From assembly GCA_038373885.1 (NCBI GenBank), contig JAWZYV010014449.1, positions 1 through 64,000 on the forward strand: a stretch of DNA of 64,000 nt. Direction: 5' to 3'. This DNA is from Cheiracanthium punctorium. Taxonomy: Eukaryota > Arthropoda > Arachnida > Araneae > Cheiracanthiidae. The notes under the pieces are model-generated. The model saw only the letters and a list, made by a program, of their open reading frames with translations, was not told the origin of the DNA and did no database searches. The translations under genes and the position numbers were made by a program. This document shows, piece after piece, positions 21,301 to 31,300 of this stretch. Positions within the stretch are counted from its first letter, which is position 1. Each line of letters begins with the position of its first letter.

Positions 21301-24300
21301 ATACAGAAGACAATTTTCATATGGCTGAAAAATTAAAAAGAAAGAGTTTTTAAGGACTATTACCATTTTAATGTACCTATAAGTGTCTAGAAAATTGCTT
21401 TACTATTTTCAAGGAGCATACAAACCCTGATTCTTAGAATTTGAAAGTCAAAACATATTTTTAATAATCTATTTGTATCCTTAAAAAAAAAAAAAAAAAA
21501 AAAGGAAGCATCCTTGAATATACCACAGGAGGTAATTTATCAAGTATGTTACCTTATTTTTATTTTGGACAAATGACACACTGTATTTTATTCTATCATT
21601 CAGATTTTGAATCATTAAATTTTGCTGTGGTTATGAATGTTTTGCTAAAAAAAAAACTGCAAGCTTTTAATTTAATTTTAAAATAATATCATTAACATGC
21701 TAGTGTGCATAACATGCTTTTTTTTCTTTGCTTTGCATTAATAGGACAAATGAAATTAGTTATTTAATATAATTATTATTGTTGTGCCTAAAATTTATTT
21801 GTAGCATGCTACTGCTAACATTGATATTGATTTTGATGCTTGTAGCATATGATCAAACTGCATATTTTGATGCTTGAGCATTAAAAAAAAAAAAATTAAA
21901 AACTATCAGTTTGTGAATATCATTAGCTAAAAATTGCTGTGATTAAATTTTCCCATACTATAGAATGAACACCTAAAATACAGACATTTATTCAGTGGTC
22001 CTAATTAGTTTTCTTTGCTTTTTTTAAACTTTCTTTGCTTCAGCACAGTTAATATTCTTACGAATTTTATAATATGAGAATCATTTGTTGTGTATGAAAT
22101 GTATTATTTCAAAATGTATAATCTAATTACTGCATGTATTTGATGTTAATTGTGCTGATGTTAATTGTGATGTGAAGTGCTGCATGATGCAAAATTTTAA
22201 GTTTGCTGCAAATTTTGAAAGTTGTACTATCAGCATAATTACATGCACTCTCTCAACATTCTCTTCTTAACCTAAATTTGCATGTAACTCACTTTTTTTT
22301 GTGCATGGAAATATTTTTAACAGGTTTTAGCTTATGTTGTGGCTTAGAATGAATATTCACATTTGCACCTAGTACAGCACCTGAAAACTAAACTGCTTGA
22401 ACGTATGCCCACCTAAACAAAGGTATTTTATAGTTTTGTTTGAATTTTATTTCAGTTGGTTTAACAATTTTTATGACATTATTAAAACTTTCATCCCATA
22501 ATCTAAGGATTTTGTGCTATTTTACTTCATATTAGTTTTACTTTGCACATAATATACAAAGATTGTTTGATCAGCTGGAATGTTCATAATTTTTATTTGA
22601 AACTGGAAACGTGGATTTTTAATGTAACATTCTTGTAGTTTATATATGTGGGTGATTCTCACAAAGTGGGAGAATTTTTCTTCTGGGGGAGGGGGGGAAC
22701 CTTCCATTTTTATTGGGCCCCAGTGGGAGTAAGTCCGACTTTAGCTCGGACTAGCCCCCTGAAATTGGCTCCCCCAGAGGTAGTATTAAACCTGAAGGAT
22801 ATTGGAGCTACGATGGATTTTACGTGCACCAGCTTCCATTAGCATACACAGTCCTACAGCAGTCGAGCCAAGAGGAAGTTGACCCTCCTAATCACTGGCC
22901 AAGACGGGTGCTGCTTCACTTGTCATGTTCTTATGGGAACGGACTTTAGTGCCCAGACCACTGCGGGACAGATAGTACTGTATAGTTGAAATTAAATGTA
23001 ACACGTTAATCCTGTAAGCCCTTTCCACCTTGCATGATTTAAGCTTCTGATATTATTTTGTTACCTTTTGTATTTTGTCTTAAATTCAATTAAATGATCT
23101 CCATAATTTTTAAACCTAGATTAATATCTTAATAATAAGTAATTTCCAACATCGACAAAAATAAATAAATTGTAAGATTTTGAGCTCTTCAGTGCTAGTC
23201 TATTGTTTCGGGAGGGGGGAATGGGGTTCAAAAGGCTTAAAGCTTTATATTTATCAGCTTTTAATCTTACTAGTTTTTTTTTTTTTTTAATGAGAAAGAA
23301 AAGAACTTATTTTTATAAACATTCAGACTGTGTGCTTCAGGGATGAGATTCTTCTGTTTTTTAGCCGATTTCAGCTTTTTGTGAATTAGAGGAATTCACT
23401 TTTTTCTCTAAAAATTCTGCTTTTTTCTGTGGATTCCTGATAGTAGTTATTAATTAACTGTGTAATGTGTAATGTTTTTATCTTGCAGTATGTTCTGATG
23501 TTTTACTTCTTAAAGCTTCTTTCATATATATTATATGCAAGTATCACATACTTTTTAGCTTTCTTAAGATCAGGTTTTTTTTTATTGCTTGTTTTCCAAT
23601 CTCATCCCTGGTTTTATTTTTAACATAATAACTTATTTTAATTGAAGTTTTTTGAGGCGTTTAAATTTTTTTTTCTATAATCAGTTTTACTTTGCAAATG
23701 TGTAGTTAGACAATTTCCGTAATTTTTCTAAATGAATCTGAACATTGCAGAAATGAAATGTAACTGCAAAAATATAGTTTAGGCATTTTATTTGTTATAA
23801 TATCATTTAATGAAATTCATTTTGAATTTTTACATTGTTGAACTAATAAGTATTTCATTTATGTTTGAATAGTTAATGTAATGAAACTTACATTCAGATA
23901 ATAACACCCACAGAGTACTGCTAAAAATACACAATTCTAATATAAAATGTTTCACTTGTATATATTAGTTCACTACTCGGAAAAAGTTAAAGTACATTAT
24001 CATTTTTGAAAATGAAATCACCTTAAAACCTAAAATTAATAGTCAAATTTTATTTTATTTCCAGCCTTCTAATTCACGCGTCAAATCAGCCACAACATAT
24101 GATCACCGAGAATCTAGAACTCTACCTTCCTCCTACAGAGTTCACTCAAGAAGCAACTCATCGCATAGAAGTGGAAATGGGCTATCGCCTTCGCCAAGGC
24201 GAGAGTCGGTGCCATTTTTAGGCACAGATTCTGGGAAGTCGAACCAAAGAGACAACACCCGTAAATATTCATCTCCGTTATCATCCATGACTGTCTATCC

Positions 24301-27300
24301 ACGGTACACTTCATCTGCAACTGTGAGTCCAACTAAGCCTTACAGTTCTCAGTTTCAAAAACCAAAGTCACCCCCAGATCTCGAATCCCACCGAGCTGCC
24401 TCACATTCCCCTTCTAGACGTCTGCCGCTGTCAACTGTTCAACATCAGTCACCGAAAAAGGGAAACCCCCTGACATTTCCTAGGAATGGAGAAATCAGGA
24501 CAGTTAAGGTGTCATCAAAAATACCCAGTCCAGCATTAAGGTAGGCAAACTAAACCGGTAAAAACATAATAGAGCAAGAGCCCGCGGCCGCCAGACCTTC
24601 GTCATAGTATAAAAGCTGAAACTTTCTCTGCGCATTACCCCCCAACAGAGGTAGGAACCATCGGCCACTCTAAAGTTTGGAGGATCGTGGCTTTGGCAGG
24701 TAACAGGTGGCAAAGGTGTATAAAATTGCAGAAAATTTTCGTCATTTCATAAAGCTTCATTTTTTTTATATGTTCTTCTTTGCAGAAATCACTTTATCCC
24801 TTGCCAGACACTTTTTCCATCGTGGCAAACCCCCGCCAGACAACCTCAAAGTCATGGAAAACATAATTCTATTACGAGCGTGCTGCAGCATCGTAAGAAA
24901 GTTCAGAAGTAGCAGTATAAAATGTGCTTGGCACTTTGTGACAGCTTGACGCACTTTGCCGCGGGAGTTTACGAACACAACAGTTTTCCACGACTTTGAG
25001 TTTGTCTGGCGGGGGTTTGCCACGAAGGAAAAGTGTCTGGCAAGGGATAAAGTGATTTCTAGTACTGCGAAGAACAACATACAAAAAAATTAAGCTTCAT
25101 GAAATGACGAAAATATTCTGCAATTTTATACACCTTTGCCACCTGTTACCTGCCAAAGCCACAGTCATCCAAACTTTATAGTGGCCGATTGTTCCTACGT
25201 CTGTTGGGGGGGGGGGGGGGGTATGCGCAGAGAAAGTTTCAGCTTTTATACTATGACGAAAGTCTGGCGGTCGCTGGCTCTTAGACTATAAGACAAATGT
25301 ATGATAAATTCTTGGATGTAATTTGAATACTTACATATTATAGGCCATCAACCATTTTCAGTAATAAATCCTCCTTAAAATTCTGCAATTTAGTGGCAGT
25401 TAATGGACCATTACCAATCCCAGTTTTGCTACCCTAATTTTTTTCAGAAAAACACTTTTGCATATTGAAGTTTGGACAATTGTTTACTTTAATACATCAC
25501 TATTTTTAACCTTGCTAGCTATAAAATGAGTTTGACGACTAAAATTATTAAAGCTAATTTGATGTCAACAGACTAAAACTGAAATTATTTGTGAAGACAC
25601 AACTTCATGGATTGAGATTTTTAAAAAATTGATTTATGTTTACGGCTGCTCTGCAAAATGCCTTTCAAATAAAATGTTAAGATTGTATATGCACTTCGGG
25701 GATCAATACAGGAATTTTGTTCAGAGTCTCATTTTTAAGAAAATTGTTTATTTTTGTGAATTTTCATACCAATTTTTGGAAAAAATCACTTTTTCTTAAA
25801 AATATTTACAAAACAAATTAAAATGAAAGGATAAAAATGCTAATGAAGGGTTGTTTTAATCGATTGTAATTTTGTAAAGAGGCCATAAATCAGACCCAAA
25901 TTTCGTCTGCATCGATATCTGCACTTGGTTATTATTACTGTTGATGTTGACAGTACAAGGATTTTCATCACACGGGAATATGGCTAGTGATAAAAATACG
26001 CCTTTGCAACAAAACATTTCCAAGTATGTAGAATCGCATGAAATTGACAAGCATCAAGTAGAATTACACCCATTTTATGCCAAATTAAAAAGCACGTGAA
26101 AAAATAAGTCAAAGTGTGTTATACAAAGTTGACAATTTTCAAACAGTAAGTTCGATAACAGGAGTTTAGAATTACCAATTATTCATTTTTCCAAAACAGA
26201 ATAACTAATTTTAGCTGATTTAAAAAAGCGCCATTTTGGCATCAGATACGATCTGGCAAAAGACTATCTCTCCAAGCAGGGTGGATCTAAATGGCGTTTT
26301 CCAGAATGTTAGCACCCAGTATCTTGAAAATAAAAAATAATTAAAATGCAGATTATAGTAAAGCTGGCTAGATTCAGCTTATTTGCTACCAGTAGAAACA
26401 TTTGGAGGTGTTAACTATGCCATTATAGCAGTTATAGTACAGCTTGGATATTTCTCAGCGCAGTGAGATGATCTATTTCATGCTGCTAAATATGCCAATC
26501 TGCAAAGGATTATGTATATGAATATGAGGATAACGGTTTACCCGTTACATGAGCAGTAATTATTGATTATGAGTATGTGTAAATCGCCAAAATAATGAAA
26601 AGTTGCCATTGGTGGGAAACTATATTCTATTTGTTCCATAGTTTTTATCAAAGAAAACATATGAAGCACTGTTTTCTGCAAACTAATTATTAACTATACA
26701 CATACAAAAAATGGCCAAATTATGAAAAATCGCCAGGAGTAACAAATATGTAAGGTTTTACATAATTAAAAATAGTGTGAAATTTAAATTTTTATGCTCC
26801 AAAGAACATGCAAGAACCAAGTAATGTGTAGCTCAGTAACATTTTATCTGGTCCAATCTTTGGGTCTTTTCTTTTGAAATTATGCCTTATTAGGAGCCAA
26901 ATGCTTTAAAAAAAAAAAAAAAAAAAAAACTGAAAATCTCGTTTTGATGCATAACTTGCATTATCCAACAACTGTTTTGCAGCAAGACTCACTCACTCCA
27001 AATTCGACCGATGAAGGAGGCTTGCAAAGGATCATGGGATTGTTTACTTTACATCTGGATATTTTTAAAGATTAACCAAGAAACCTTTTTAATAAATGTT
27101 TTTTTTTTTTTTTTTGGCATATTGATTCTTGTTATTTATTACAATCCAAAATAACATAATGAAAACTAATGTTCCGATATTTATTTATTTTTAGTTCTTT
27201 GCTTTAAATTCATAATTACTTCTGTGTACCCGTGAGAGCTTTCTGAAGAACTCATTATTACAGGTTTAGGACTATGTACAAGTAGTTTTGACAATGAATA

Positions 27301-27597
27301 TTGGCACATTTTTTGCGTAATATATATCATGTTTGTTAGTAAGTTTTTTTACATTTTTCTAAGAATTTGAGAAGTGAAGAGTGGGGTTCACATTTACACC
27401 CTTCATGAACTAAAATTCTTTAATTGGAAGTAATAAGTTTCATGTTGAAACTTCTTAAATGGATTTAAGAAATCATACTATTGTTTTTAAGCATGTATTA
27501 ACTTAAAATGTATTTCAGATCTGGAATTCCTTTGCCTTCTTCAGCATATGCATCAAAGGCCACTGATGATGATACCTGGAATGAAGACTGTTTCTGA
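9097..27597 (+). CDS. SLAIN: SLAIN motif-containing protein (microtubule plus-end regulator), ten coding exons
   Basis: Coding exons are 9097-9305, 12785-12936, 14026-14088, 18257-18430, 18830-18868, 18943-19026, 19133-19249, 20479-20630, 24065-24540 and 27519-27597. All junctions are GT-AG and in phase, giving 514 residues. Family marks are EESWLYKSPKK (residues about 67-77), VDVQKIAKLQEERLKQ (about 187-202), RSSLPNI (about 282) and an acidic, Trp-containing C-terminus ending WNEDCF. The second half is Ser/Pro/Arg-rich and probably disordered. Two SxIP motifs, SKIP (481-484) and SGIP (490-493), are likely EB1-binding sites. Vertebrate SLAIN1/2 link EB proteins with XMAP215/ch-TOG to promote microtubule growth; here that role is inferred. 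SLAIN1 or SLAIN2 cannot be separated. The true start may lie in an upstream exon. Confidence 0.93.
9306..10187 (+). other. SLAIN intron 1, 5' part
   Basis: AT-rich intron with no recognisable element or second gene up to the Helitron start. Confidence 0.5.
10188..11203 (+). mobile_element. Non-autonomous Helitron
   Basis: The 5' end reads TCTATTATATAAATG followed by the common GTTTGTCTGTTTG phrase. The 3' end has a short hairpin (CCGT ... ACGG) and finishes CAGCTAG before T, the CTRR-type terminus of Helitrons. No Rep/helicase ORF is present. A separate MITE at 10869-11040 is inserted inside it. Confidence 0.78.
10869..11040. mobile_element. 172-bp MITE with perfect 8-bp TSD, inside the Helitron
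   Basis: The ends CATGCGCGCCGGCAGCATA and the complement CATGGCTGCCGGCAGCATA match at 16 of 19 positions. Both flanks carry CAACTAAC (10861-10868 and 11041-11048). The interior has a 19-G run (10894-10912) and a 14-C run (11001-11014), so a transcript or single strand would form a G:C hairpin. The 8-bp duplication suggests hAT. Confidence 0.87.
11511..11651. mobile_element. 141-bp hAT-like MITE
   Basis: The left end CAGATTCACAACTAGAAG and right complement CAGAGCCGCAACTAGAG are inverted. The flanking 8-mers CTTGCAGT and CTTGCAGC differ only at the last base. Confidence 0.78.
11691..11981. mobile_element. 291-bp Tc1/mariner-type MITE
   Basis: The ends CAGTAGACTCCCCTATAAC and complement CCGTAGAGCCCCCATAAC are inverted and directly flanked by TA at 11689-11690 and 11982-11983. 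TA duplication is the Tc1/mariner/pogo signature. Confidence 0.8.
12366..12429 (-). repeat. Solo end of the CAGGGTGTCTACC hAT-like family
   Basis: Read on the - strand it starts CAGGGTATCTACTAAATTTC and follows the left end of the 1483-3990 element for about 64 bp. No partner end is seen. Confidence 0.8.
12785..12936 (+). CDS. SLAIN: SLAIN coding exon 2
   Basis: It completes the Trp codon and encodes LYKSPKKQL, then a charged helical stretch with DAELKATRTALLSKLNQL. This parallels the helix after SWLYSSPKK in vertebrate SLAIN proteins. The preceding intron is about 3.5 kb and contains the Helitron and two MITEs. Confidence 0.92.
12994..13060. repeat. G-run/C-run repeat, CAG-GTAGCC family
   Basis: CAGGGGTGTAGCCAAGG is followed by G runs, TTATGGGGGTCATAA and a C run, forming a hairpin-prone block. 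It resembles the CAGTGGCGTAGCC family at 6216 and 57083, but the other terminus is not identified. Confidence 0.6.
14026..14088 (+). CDS. SLAIN: SLAIN coding exon 3
   Basis: A 63-bp exon in phase 1 on both sides, between TTTAG and GTAAGA. It is short and low in similarity, and is supported mainly by splice signals and frame continuity. Confidence 0.75.
14699..16155. mobile_element. About 1.46-kb DNA transposon relic in SLAIN intron 3
   Basis: An inverted repeat of about 30 bp bounds it. The shared core CCAAAATTAAAGCACC lies at the left (about 14709) and its complement at the right (about 16130-16145). No transposase is recognisable. A tandem phrase ATATATAGGGGCA occurs near 15898 and 15930. 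Confidence 0.68.
16903..17121 (-). pseudogene. pogo/Tigger-type transposase C-terminal relic
   Basis: A 72-residue open stretch resembles the end of pogo/Tigger transposases: an FNDYIFINQD segment, an acidic and Asn-rich linker, then MLVRSWSEAITVFETA, like the usual SFSEALEALET tail. The DDE catalytic core and DNA-binding domain are absent. It lies within an element bounded by pogo-like ends and TA duplications, which supports the call. Confidence 0.68.
17279..17456. mobile_element. 178-bp MITE with perfect 8-bp TSD, nested in the pogo relic
   Basis: The left end CAAGGGCGGCTTCAG and right end CTGGAGCCGCCCTTG are inverted. CATGCAGG flanks both sides (17271-17278 and 17457-17464). An internal inverted pair GGCCCCCTCCGAA is also present. 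The size and 8-bp duplication fit a hAT MITE. Confidence 0.92.
18257..18430 (+). CDS. SLAIN: SLAIN coding exon 4
   Basis: It ends with DVVDVQKIAKLQEE, matching the conserved DVQ-A-QEES segment of SLAIN proteins. The donor is C|GTAAGA. Confidence 0.93.
18830..18868 (+). CDS. SLAIN: SLAIN coding exon 5 (39 bp)
   Basis: A micro-exon encoding the end of the conserved helix, RLKQSTYKFLSHA, with TTTCAG and GTAATT boundaries and phase 1 on both sides. Confidence 0.88.
18943..19026 (+). CDS. SLAIN: SLAIN coding exon 6
   Basis: Encodes a Ser/Pro-rich segment with RDLSPASPAQ. It is only 74 bp downstream of exon 5. Confidence 0.88.
19133..19249 (+). CDS. SLAIN: SLAIN coding exon 7
   Basis: A 117-bp exon, phase 1 on both sides, encoding a polar low-complexity segment. 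TTTAG acceptor and GTAAGA donor. Confidence 0.85.
19838..19998. mobile_element. 161-bp Tc1/mariner-type MITE
   Basis: TACCGTATTGGCCTGAATA at the left is matched by the complement of TATTCAGGCCAATACAGTA at the right. TA bounds both ends. The interior carries a poly-T run. Confidence 0.85.
20009..20212. mobile_element. 204-bp hAT-like MITE
   Basis: The left end CAGGGTTCCCCAACTTTTG and right complement CAGGGATTTCCAAAAG are related inverted ends. The flanks CTTTAGAT and ATTTATAT agree at six of eight positions. It starts 11 bp after the 19838-19998 MITE. Confidence 0.6.
20479..20630 (+). CDS. SLAIN: SLAIN coding exon 8
   Basis: Begins FHRSSLPNINK, corresponding to the conserved RRSLPNL motif. 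It continues with a Lys/Pro-rich basic stretch and ends in phase 0 before GTAATC. Confidence 0.92.
20956..21032 (+). other. Possible alternative terminal exon of SLAIN
   Basis: After an AACCAG acceptor there is an open frame in phase 0 with exon 8. It encodes a Lys/Glu-rich helix containing ERIEILKEKIKFHKEKM and, if not spliced, reaches TGA two codons past a TCGTGAG donor-like site. Used as an internal exon it would break the frame into exon 9, so only a 3'-terminal role fits. No transcript evidence is available. Confidence 0.3.
21033..22689 (+). other. SLAIN intron 8, middle part
   Basis: AT-rich intron with a poly-A run (21482-21503) and scattered T runs. No gene or element is recognised. 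Confidence 0.45.
22690..22985 (+). mobile_element. SINE-like interspersed repeat, family 2, copy A
   Basis: It shares about 280 bp with the complement of 51517-51895. Common blocks are CCCCCTGAAAT, GATTTTACGTGCACCAGCT, ACTGGCCAAG, GCTGCTTCACTTG and CCAGACCACTGC. The copies are in opposite orientation. The 5' end seen in the other copy is missing here. No clear Pol III promoter was identified, so the SINE class is tentative. Confidence 0.75.
23338..23610. mobile_element. 273-bp hAT-like MITE
   Basis: CAGGGATGAGATTC opens at 23338 and AATCTCATCCCTG closes at 23610. The same termini define 34032-34538. The flanking 8-mers are not convincingly duplicated. Confidence 0.7.
24065..24540 (+). CDS. 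SLAIN: SLAIN coding exon 9
   Basis: The largest exon (476 bp). It is very Ser/Pro/Arg-rich and includes an SKIP motif at 24515-24526. A 707-bp fold-back transposon begins only 36 bp after the donor site. Confidence 0.94.
24576..25282. mobile_element. 707-bp fold-back transposon
   Basis: Arms of nearly 300 bp (24576-24862 and 24983-25282) are inverted copies with scattered differences. They start AAGAGCC(C/A)GCG(G/A)CCGCC and include GCAGGTAACAGGTGGCAAAG. A loop of about 120 bp separates them. The right arm holds a 16-G run. No transposase is present and the target duplication is unclear. It sits immediately downstream of SLAIN exon 9. Confidence 0.88.
25695..25921 (+). repeat. MITE-like repeat, copy B
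   Basis: Same unit as 6899-7149 in the opposite orientation. Shared blocks include GGAATTTT, TTTTTGTGAATTTTCATA and AATGAAGGGTTGTTTTAAT, ending TTTCGTCTGCATCGAT. Confidence 0.8.
25922..27518 (+). other. SLAIN last intron, 3' part
   Basis: AT-rich intron with poly-A (26908-26929) and poly-T (27100-27115) runs. No element termini or second gene are recognised. Confidence 0.45.
27519..27597 (+). CDS. SLAIN: SLAIN last coding exon
   Basis: Encodes SGIPLPSS and the terminal DDDTWNEDCF, then TGA at 27595-27597. The SGIP motif follows SKIP by six residues in the spliced protein. Confidence 0.94.
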
Positions 27598-27991
27598 AGG
27601 AAATTAAAATGAAATAAATAAATAAGCTGTATTTTATTTGCTTGAGTGCCATATGTTATAGATATTTGCCTTTTACAAGACAGTTCTCCCCTTCCCCTTG
27701 TGTGCCTACTTTTGAAGTTGCCAAAGATTTTTAATTGCCATTTAAGTAAAAAATTGTGATAAAAATTAAACTCTGATGATTTGTAACAGCTTCCAGTGTA
27801 GTGTTTATGGAAAAGCTTACTGCAACAATTTATATATACTTTATACTGTTTTGTAAAAAAAAGAAAAGAAATTTGCTAAAACTTTATAAAGAGGGATCTT
27901 TTAATGAAAGTTCACTATGTACGAATTTTAAGTGACTTCTGAATATTTCATTCATTTTTAGTCAGTGTTATGTAATACCTCTGAAAATGAA

Positions 27992-27997
27992 AATAAA
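27992..27997 (+). promoter_or_regulatory. SLAIN: Likely SLAIN poly(A) signal
   Basis: AATAAA is followed within about 20 bp by the GT-rich TGTGTTTTGTAATGT, a good cleavage context. Earlier AATAAA hexamers at 27613-27622 could serve as a proximal site for a very short 3' UTR. Confidence 0.55.
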
Positions 27998-28079
27998 ATT
28001 TGTGTTTTGTAATGTCCTTTTATTTCTTCAATAAATTAAACAAGAAACAAAGGTTTATTATTTTAAAATCTGCATTATC

Positions 28080-28085
28080 TTTATT
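28080..28085 (-). promoter_or_regulatory. TRAP1: Likely TRAP1 poly(A) signal
   Basis: TTTATT on the + strand reads AATAAA on the - strand, about 125 bp past the TRAP1 stop. Further - strand hexamers lie at 28054-28059 and 28019-28024, overlapping the end of the SLAIN transcript. Confidence 0.5.
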
Positions 28086-28209
28086 TATTAAGGTACAACA
28101 GAAAAGCCACAGATCCTTTTCAAAATATCTATTGGAAATGAAATGTTCTAGCATTCAAATGTTTTATACAGATGATAAATAATTATATACAGTGTATGTT
28201 ATATAAAAC

Positions 28210-28311
28210 TCAGTGCTTTTCTAGCAACAATGCCAACAATTCATTCATATTAGTAGTCACTTTACGGGGATCATCAACCAGGCCCGCAGAAACCATGGCT
28301 GTATCAAACAC
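28210..28311 (-). CDS. TRAP1: TRAP1 last exon
   Basis: Encodes [17 protein letters not shown] and ends LLEKH then TGA. It matches the [17 protein letters not shown] end of human TRAP1. Confidence 0.97.
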   Translation of the reverse strand: MFDTAMVSAGLVDDPRKVTTNMNELLALLLEKH

Positions 28312-31300
28312 CTATGACAAGAAACAGAAAAAAAACATAAGTTTTTCTTTTTTCAAGTCGCGTACAGAAAAACTGATCTTAAATTAGAATCATGGTATTG
28401 TTCAGGAGCAATTGAAGAACACTAATACAGGACAAAATCATGTCACCCATGATTTAATGTTAAGCATCTCGTGTGTATGTGTATATTAATAAAATTGCAA
28501 ACACAGTTTAAAAAAGACAAGTGTATGACAGTTTAGCAAAATATATACTATGCATGCATCAATAGTATATTATGCAAGTGCAGCAATAAATAACATGCAA
28601 ATTGCACAAGGGAAATTTATAACATGTACTTTTTTAAACTCTGGTTTAAACAGTACTATTCTATCATTGCTAAAAGTCAGTGAGCAAGATACTTTCAGTG
28701 CTCACAACTGCTTCTCTACATTAGTGTCTGAATACCTTCTATACCATAATACAGCATTCAAAGACAAAGCAGAAAAACAATACTAGACATAGAAGGGGAA
28801 TCTTTGCCAACACAACTCTTGATAACTTAATTTTTTTTAGAAAATACAGATTCAAACAGAGAGCACATTTCTTCTAGCATGCTATGAGGGAATTTTGCGG
28901 GTACAAAAAAATCGTTGAGCAGTCATAATATTTTTAGATAGTATTTAAGATTTTATTAAACATTCTTCCTAAATTATTGTTTATTTAGTCCCTAGCCCCA
29001 GGTAAAAATAGTTTGCAAGTACAAATTTATATGCAAAATTATACCTGACTTACACAAATTAAACTTGCACGGATACTGCTTGGTCCAAGGATTGCGCTGA
29101 CATCCGATAGAAGTGTGTCACAAAGGCCAATTGTCTTGAGAAATATGGGGTTTTGCATAAGCAAAACAAATTATGTGTGTATTTTTTGCATCACAGTCAA
29201 CAAAATTTGGGTAAATTACTCAAAAATCTGAGTCAATGCAAACCCTGTTCATCCCACCTATCGCTTAAGTTGGGGGGTATTACTGTATAGAAGACATTGC
29301 AATCACAGTTAAGTTTGTGGGACATTTTTTGGCACCAAACTTAGTGATAAACTACCAAACTTGGCAACTTTTGAGAACACTACTTCCAGCACTGCTACTG
29401 AAAACCCTTTAGGCAATGGTCTAAAAACATGTTTGTTTGTTTTCCCTTAAAAAAAAAATCAAAATTGGACTATGCCAACTTTCAAAATAATGCATGAACG
29501 ACATTTTAATGGCTTTTGCCAAATAGTGTCCAAACAATATTTTAATTTTTTTTTTTGTTTTATAAATATAGCACATGAACAGCATTTTTAATACTTTTCA
29601 TCAAATAAACTTACGAGACACTTAAGCTTTCCCAACATATTTTAAATAGTACAAAGAATAAAAATATATTTACATAACATAATACACACATACTTAATAT
29701 ATACTTCTTAAGAGATAAATTAATTCAAATTTAGTTATTTTCAAAGAAAAAATTTATATAATTTGAAACATATTAGGGAAAGAAAAAAGCAATTCTGTAA
29801 TACATAAGAAAGTGCTGTAAAATTGCCCTTGAAAAGGAATAATAATAAATAAATAAAACATAGCAAGTTTATTTTTTGTTTGCTTTCATACATATTTTTT
29901 TTCCCCTAGTCAAAACATCCCTTGTTTCAATTTCATTATAATTACTATTATTTTGTATCATTTTCATTCATATTTGAACCTGACCTCTTCAATGAATTAT
30001 TTTTTTACTATTTACATAAAAAAAGTGGTTAAAAAAATTAATTTGAAATGAGAATCAGTACTCTTGTGGTACCGAAGGCTCAAATAAAAATGTACTTAAG
30101 GAAAAATATTTGTTTTCAAGACTGATTCAAATTGGGATGCTGCTGCATACTCAACAAAATTTCTCCTACCCAGAATTTTAATGAACAAGTAGTCGAATTA
30201 GTAGATAGATAGTAGGGCAGAGAGGGAACCGAAAATTCAGTAATCTCAACGAAGTAAACAAAACTATCATGAATGATAAATTTTAAGAGATTTTCTAAAA
30301 CAAAATATGGGCCAAGGTTAAATTTAAAAAATATACATCAAAGAGCATAAAAAAAATTAGGGATTTTGCATAAAAATAGAACAAATTGGTAAAAAAGCAT
30401 AAGTTTAATGCTGAAAACATAAAAGTTAGCAAGTATGTCCATGTGGTAAAAAATTATTGCCGAACACACGTTTAAAAAAAAAAAAAAAAGAATTTGATGC
30501 ATTGATAACTTTCTTTTTGAAGGCTGAAGAAAAGAAGAAATAATAGAAAAATTCTATGCTACTTTTGAAGTCAAACATTCCTTTCACTGTTTACATATTT
30601 GAGATTTGCATTAATCAGAAAACAACAGTGTTAACCAGTTTAAGTACTTTTATTAAAACCATGCATAAAACAAATTATATTTCATAAATGGATACAATTG
30701 CATAAAATCTACCTTTCAATATACTTCAGAGATACGTTTCAGTTTGGATTTTAAATGCATTAATAAAATTGATGGAATGAAAACTAATGTCAAGGAATAG
30801 TGTGATGCAATATTTGTTAAAGTGTTAATTGTAACCAATTTTAAATTTAACATGAAATAAATCAAGCCAAAAGTATCAATAAAACACAAAAGTTGTATTT
30901 GTGCATAGAGTAAATAAGATTAAACATTTTCACACACTTCAATTCTTCACACACACAATTCTTCAACAGCATTCCATCCAGTTATCCTTCATTAAGCATA
31001 ATCAGAATTATATAGTCTTACCACATAAAGAATGTATAATATATTAATTGCAGAGTGGCTACAGAAATTGAGAAAATAAGTTGCCTGATTTGTCCCTGAT
31101 CGTCGCGCACCCAAGCACTATCAAAATTACAGTGACAGTAGAAAACCCCAGAGTGGAATAAGGGGTCAACAATGACCACAAAATTCCACCCTCTTGGTGA
31201 AAAGGGCAATTGAACACTAGGGTTAACGAATTGTTACTTTTGAATAACTCATTACTGGATGGCCCAGATGCAGAAGTTTTAACCCACAAAGAGTGGTGTT

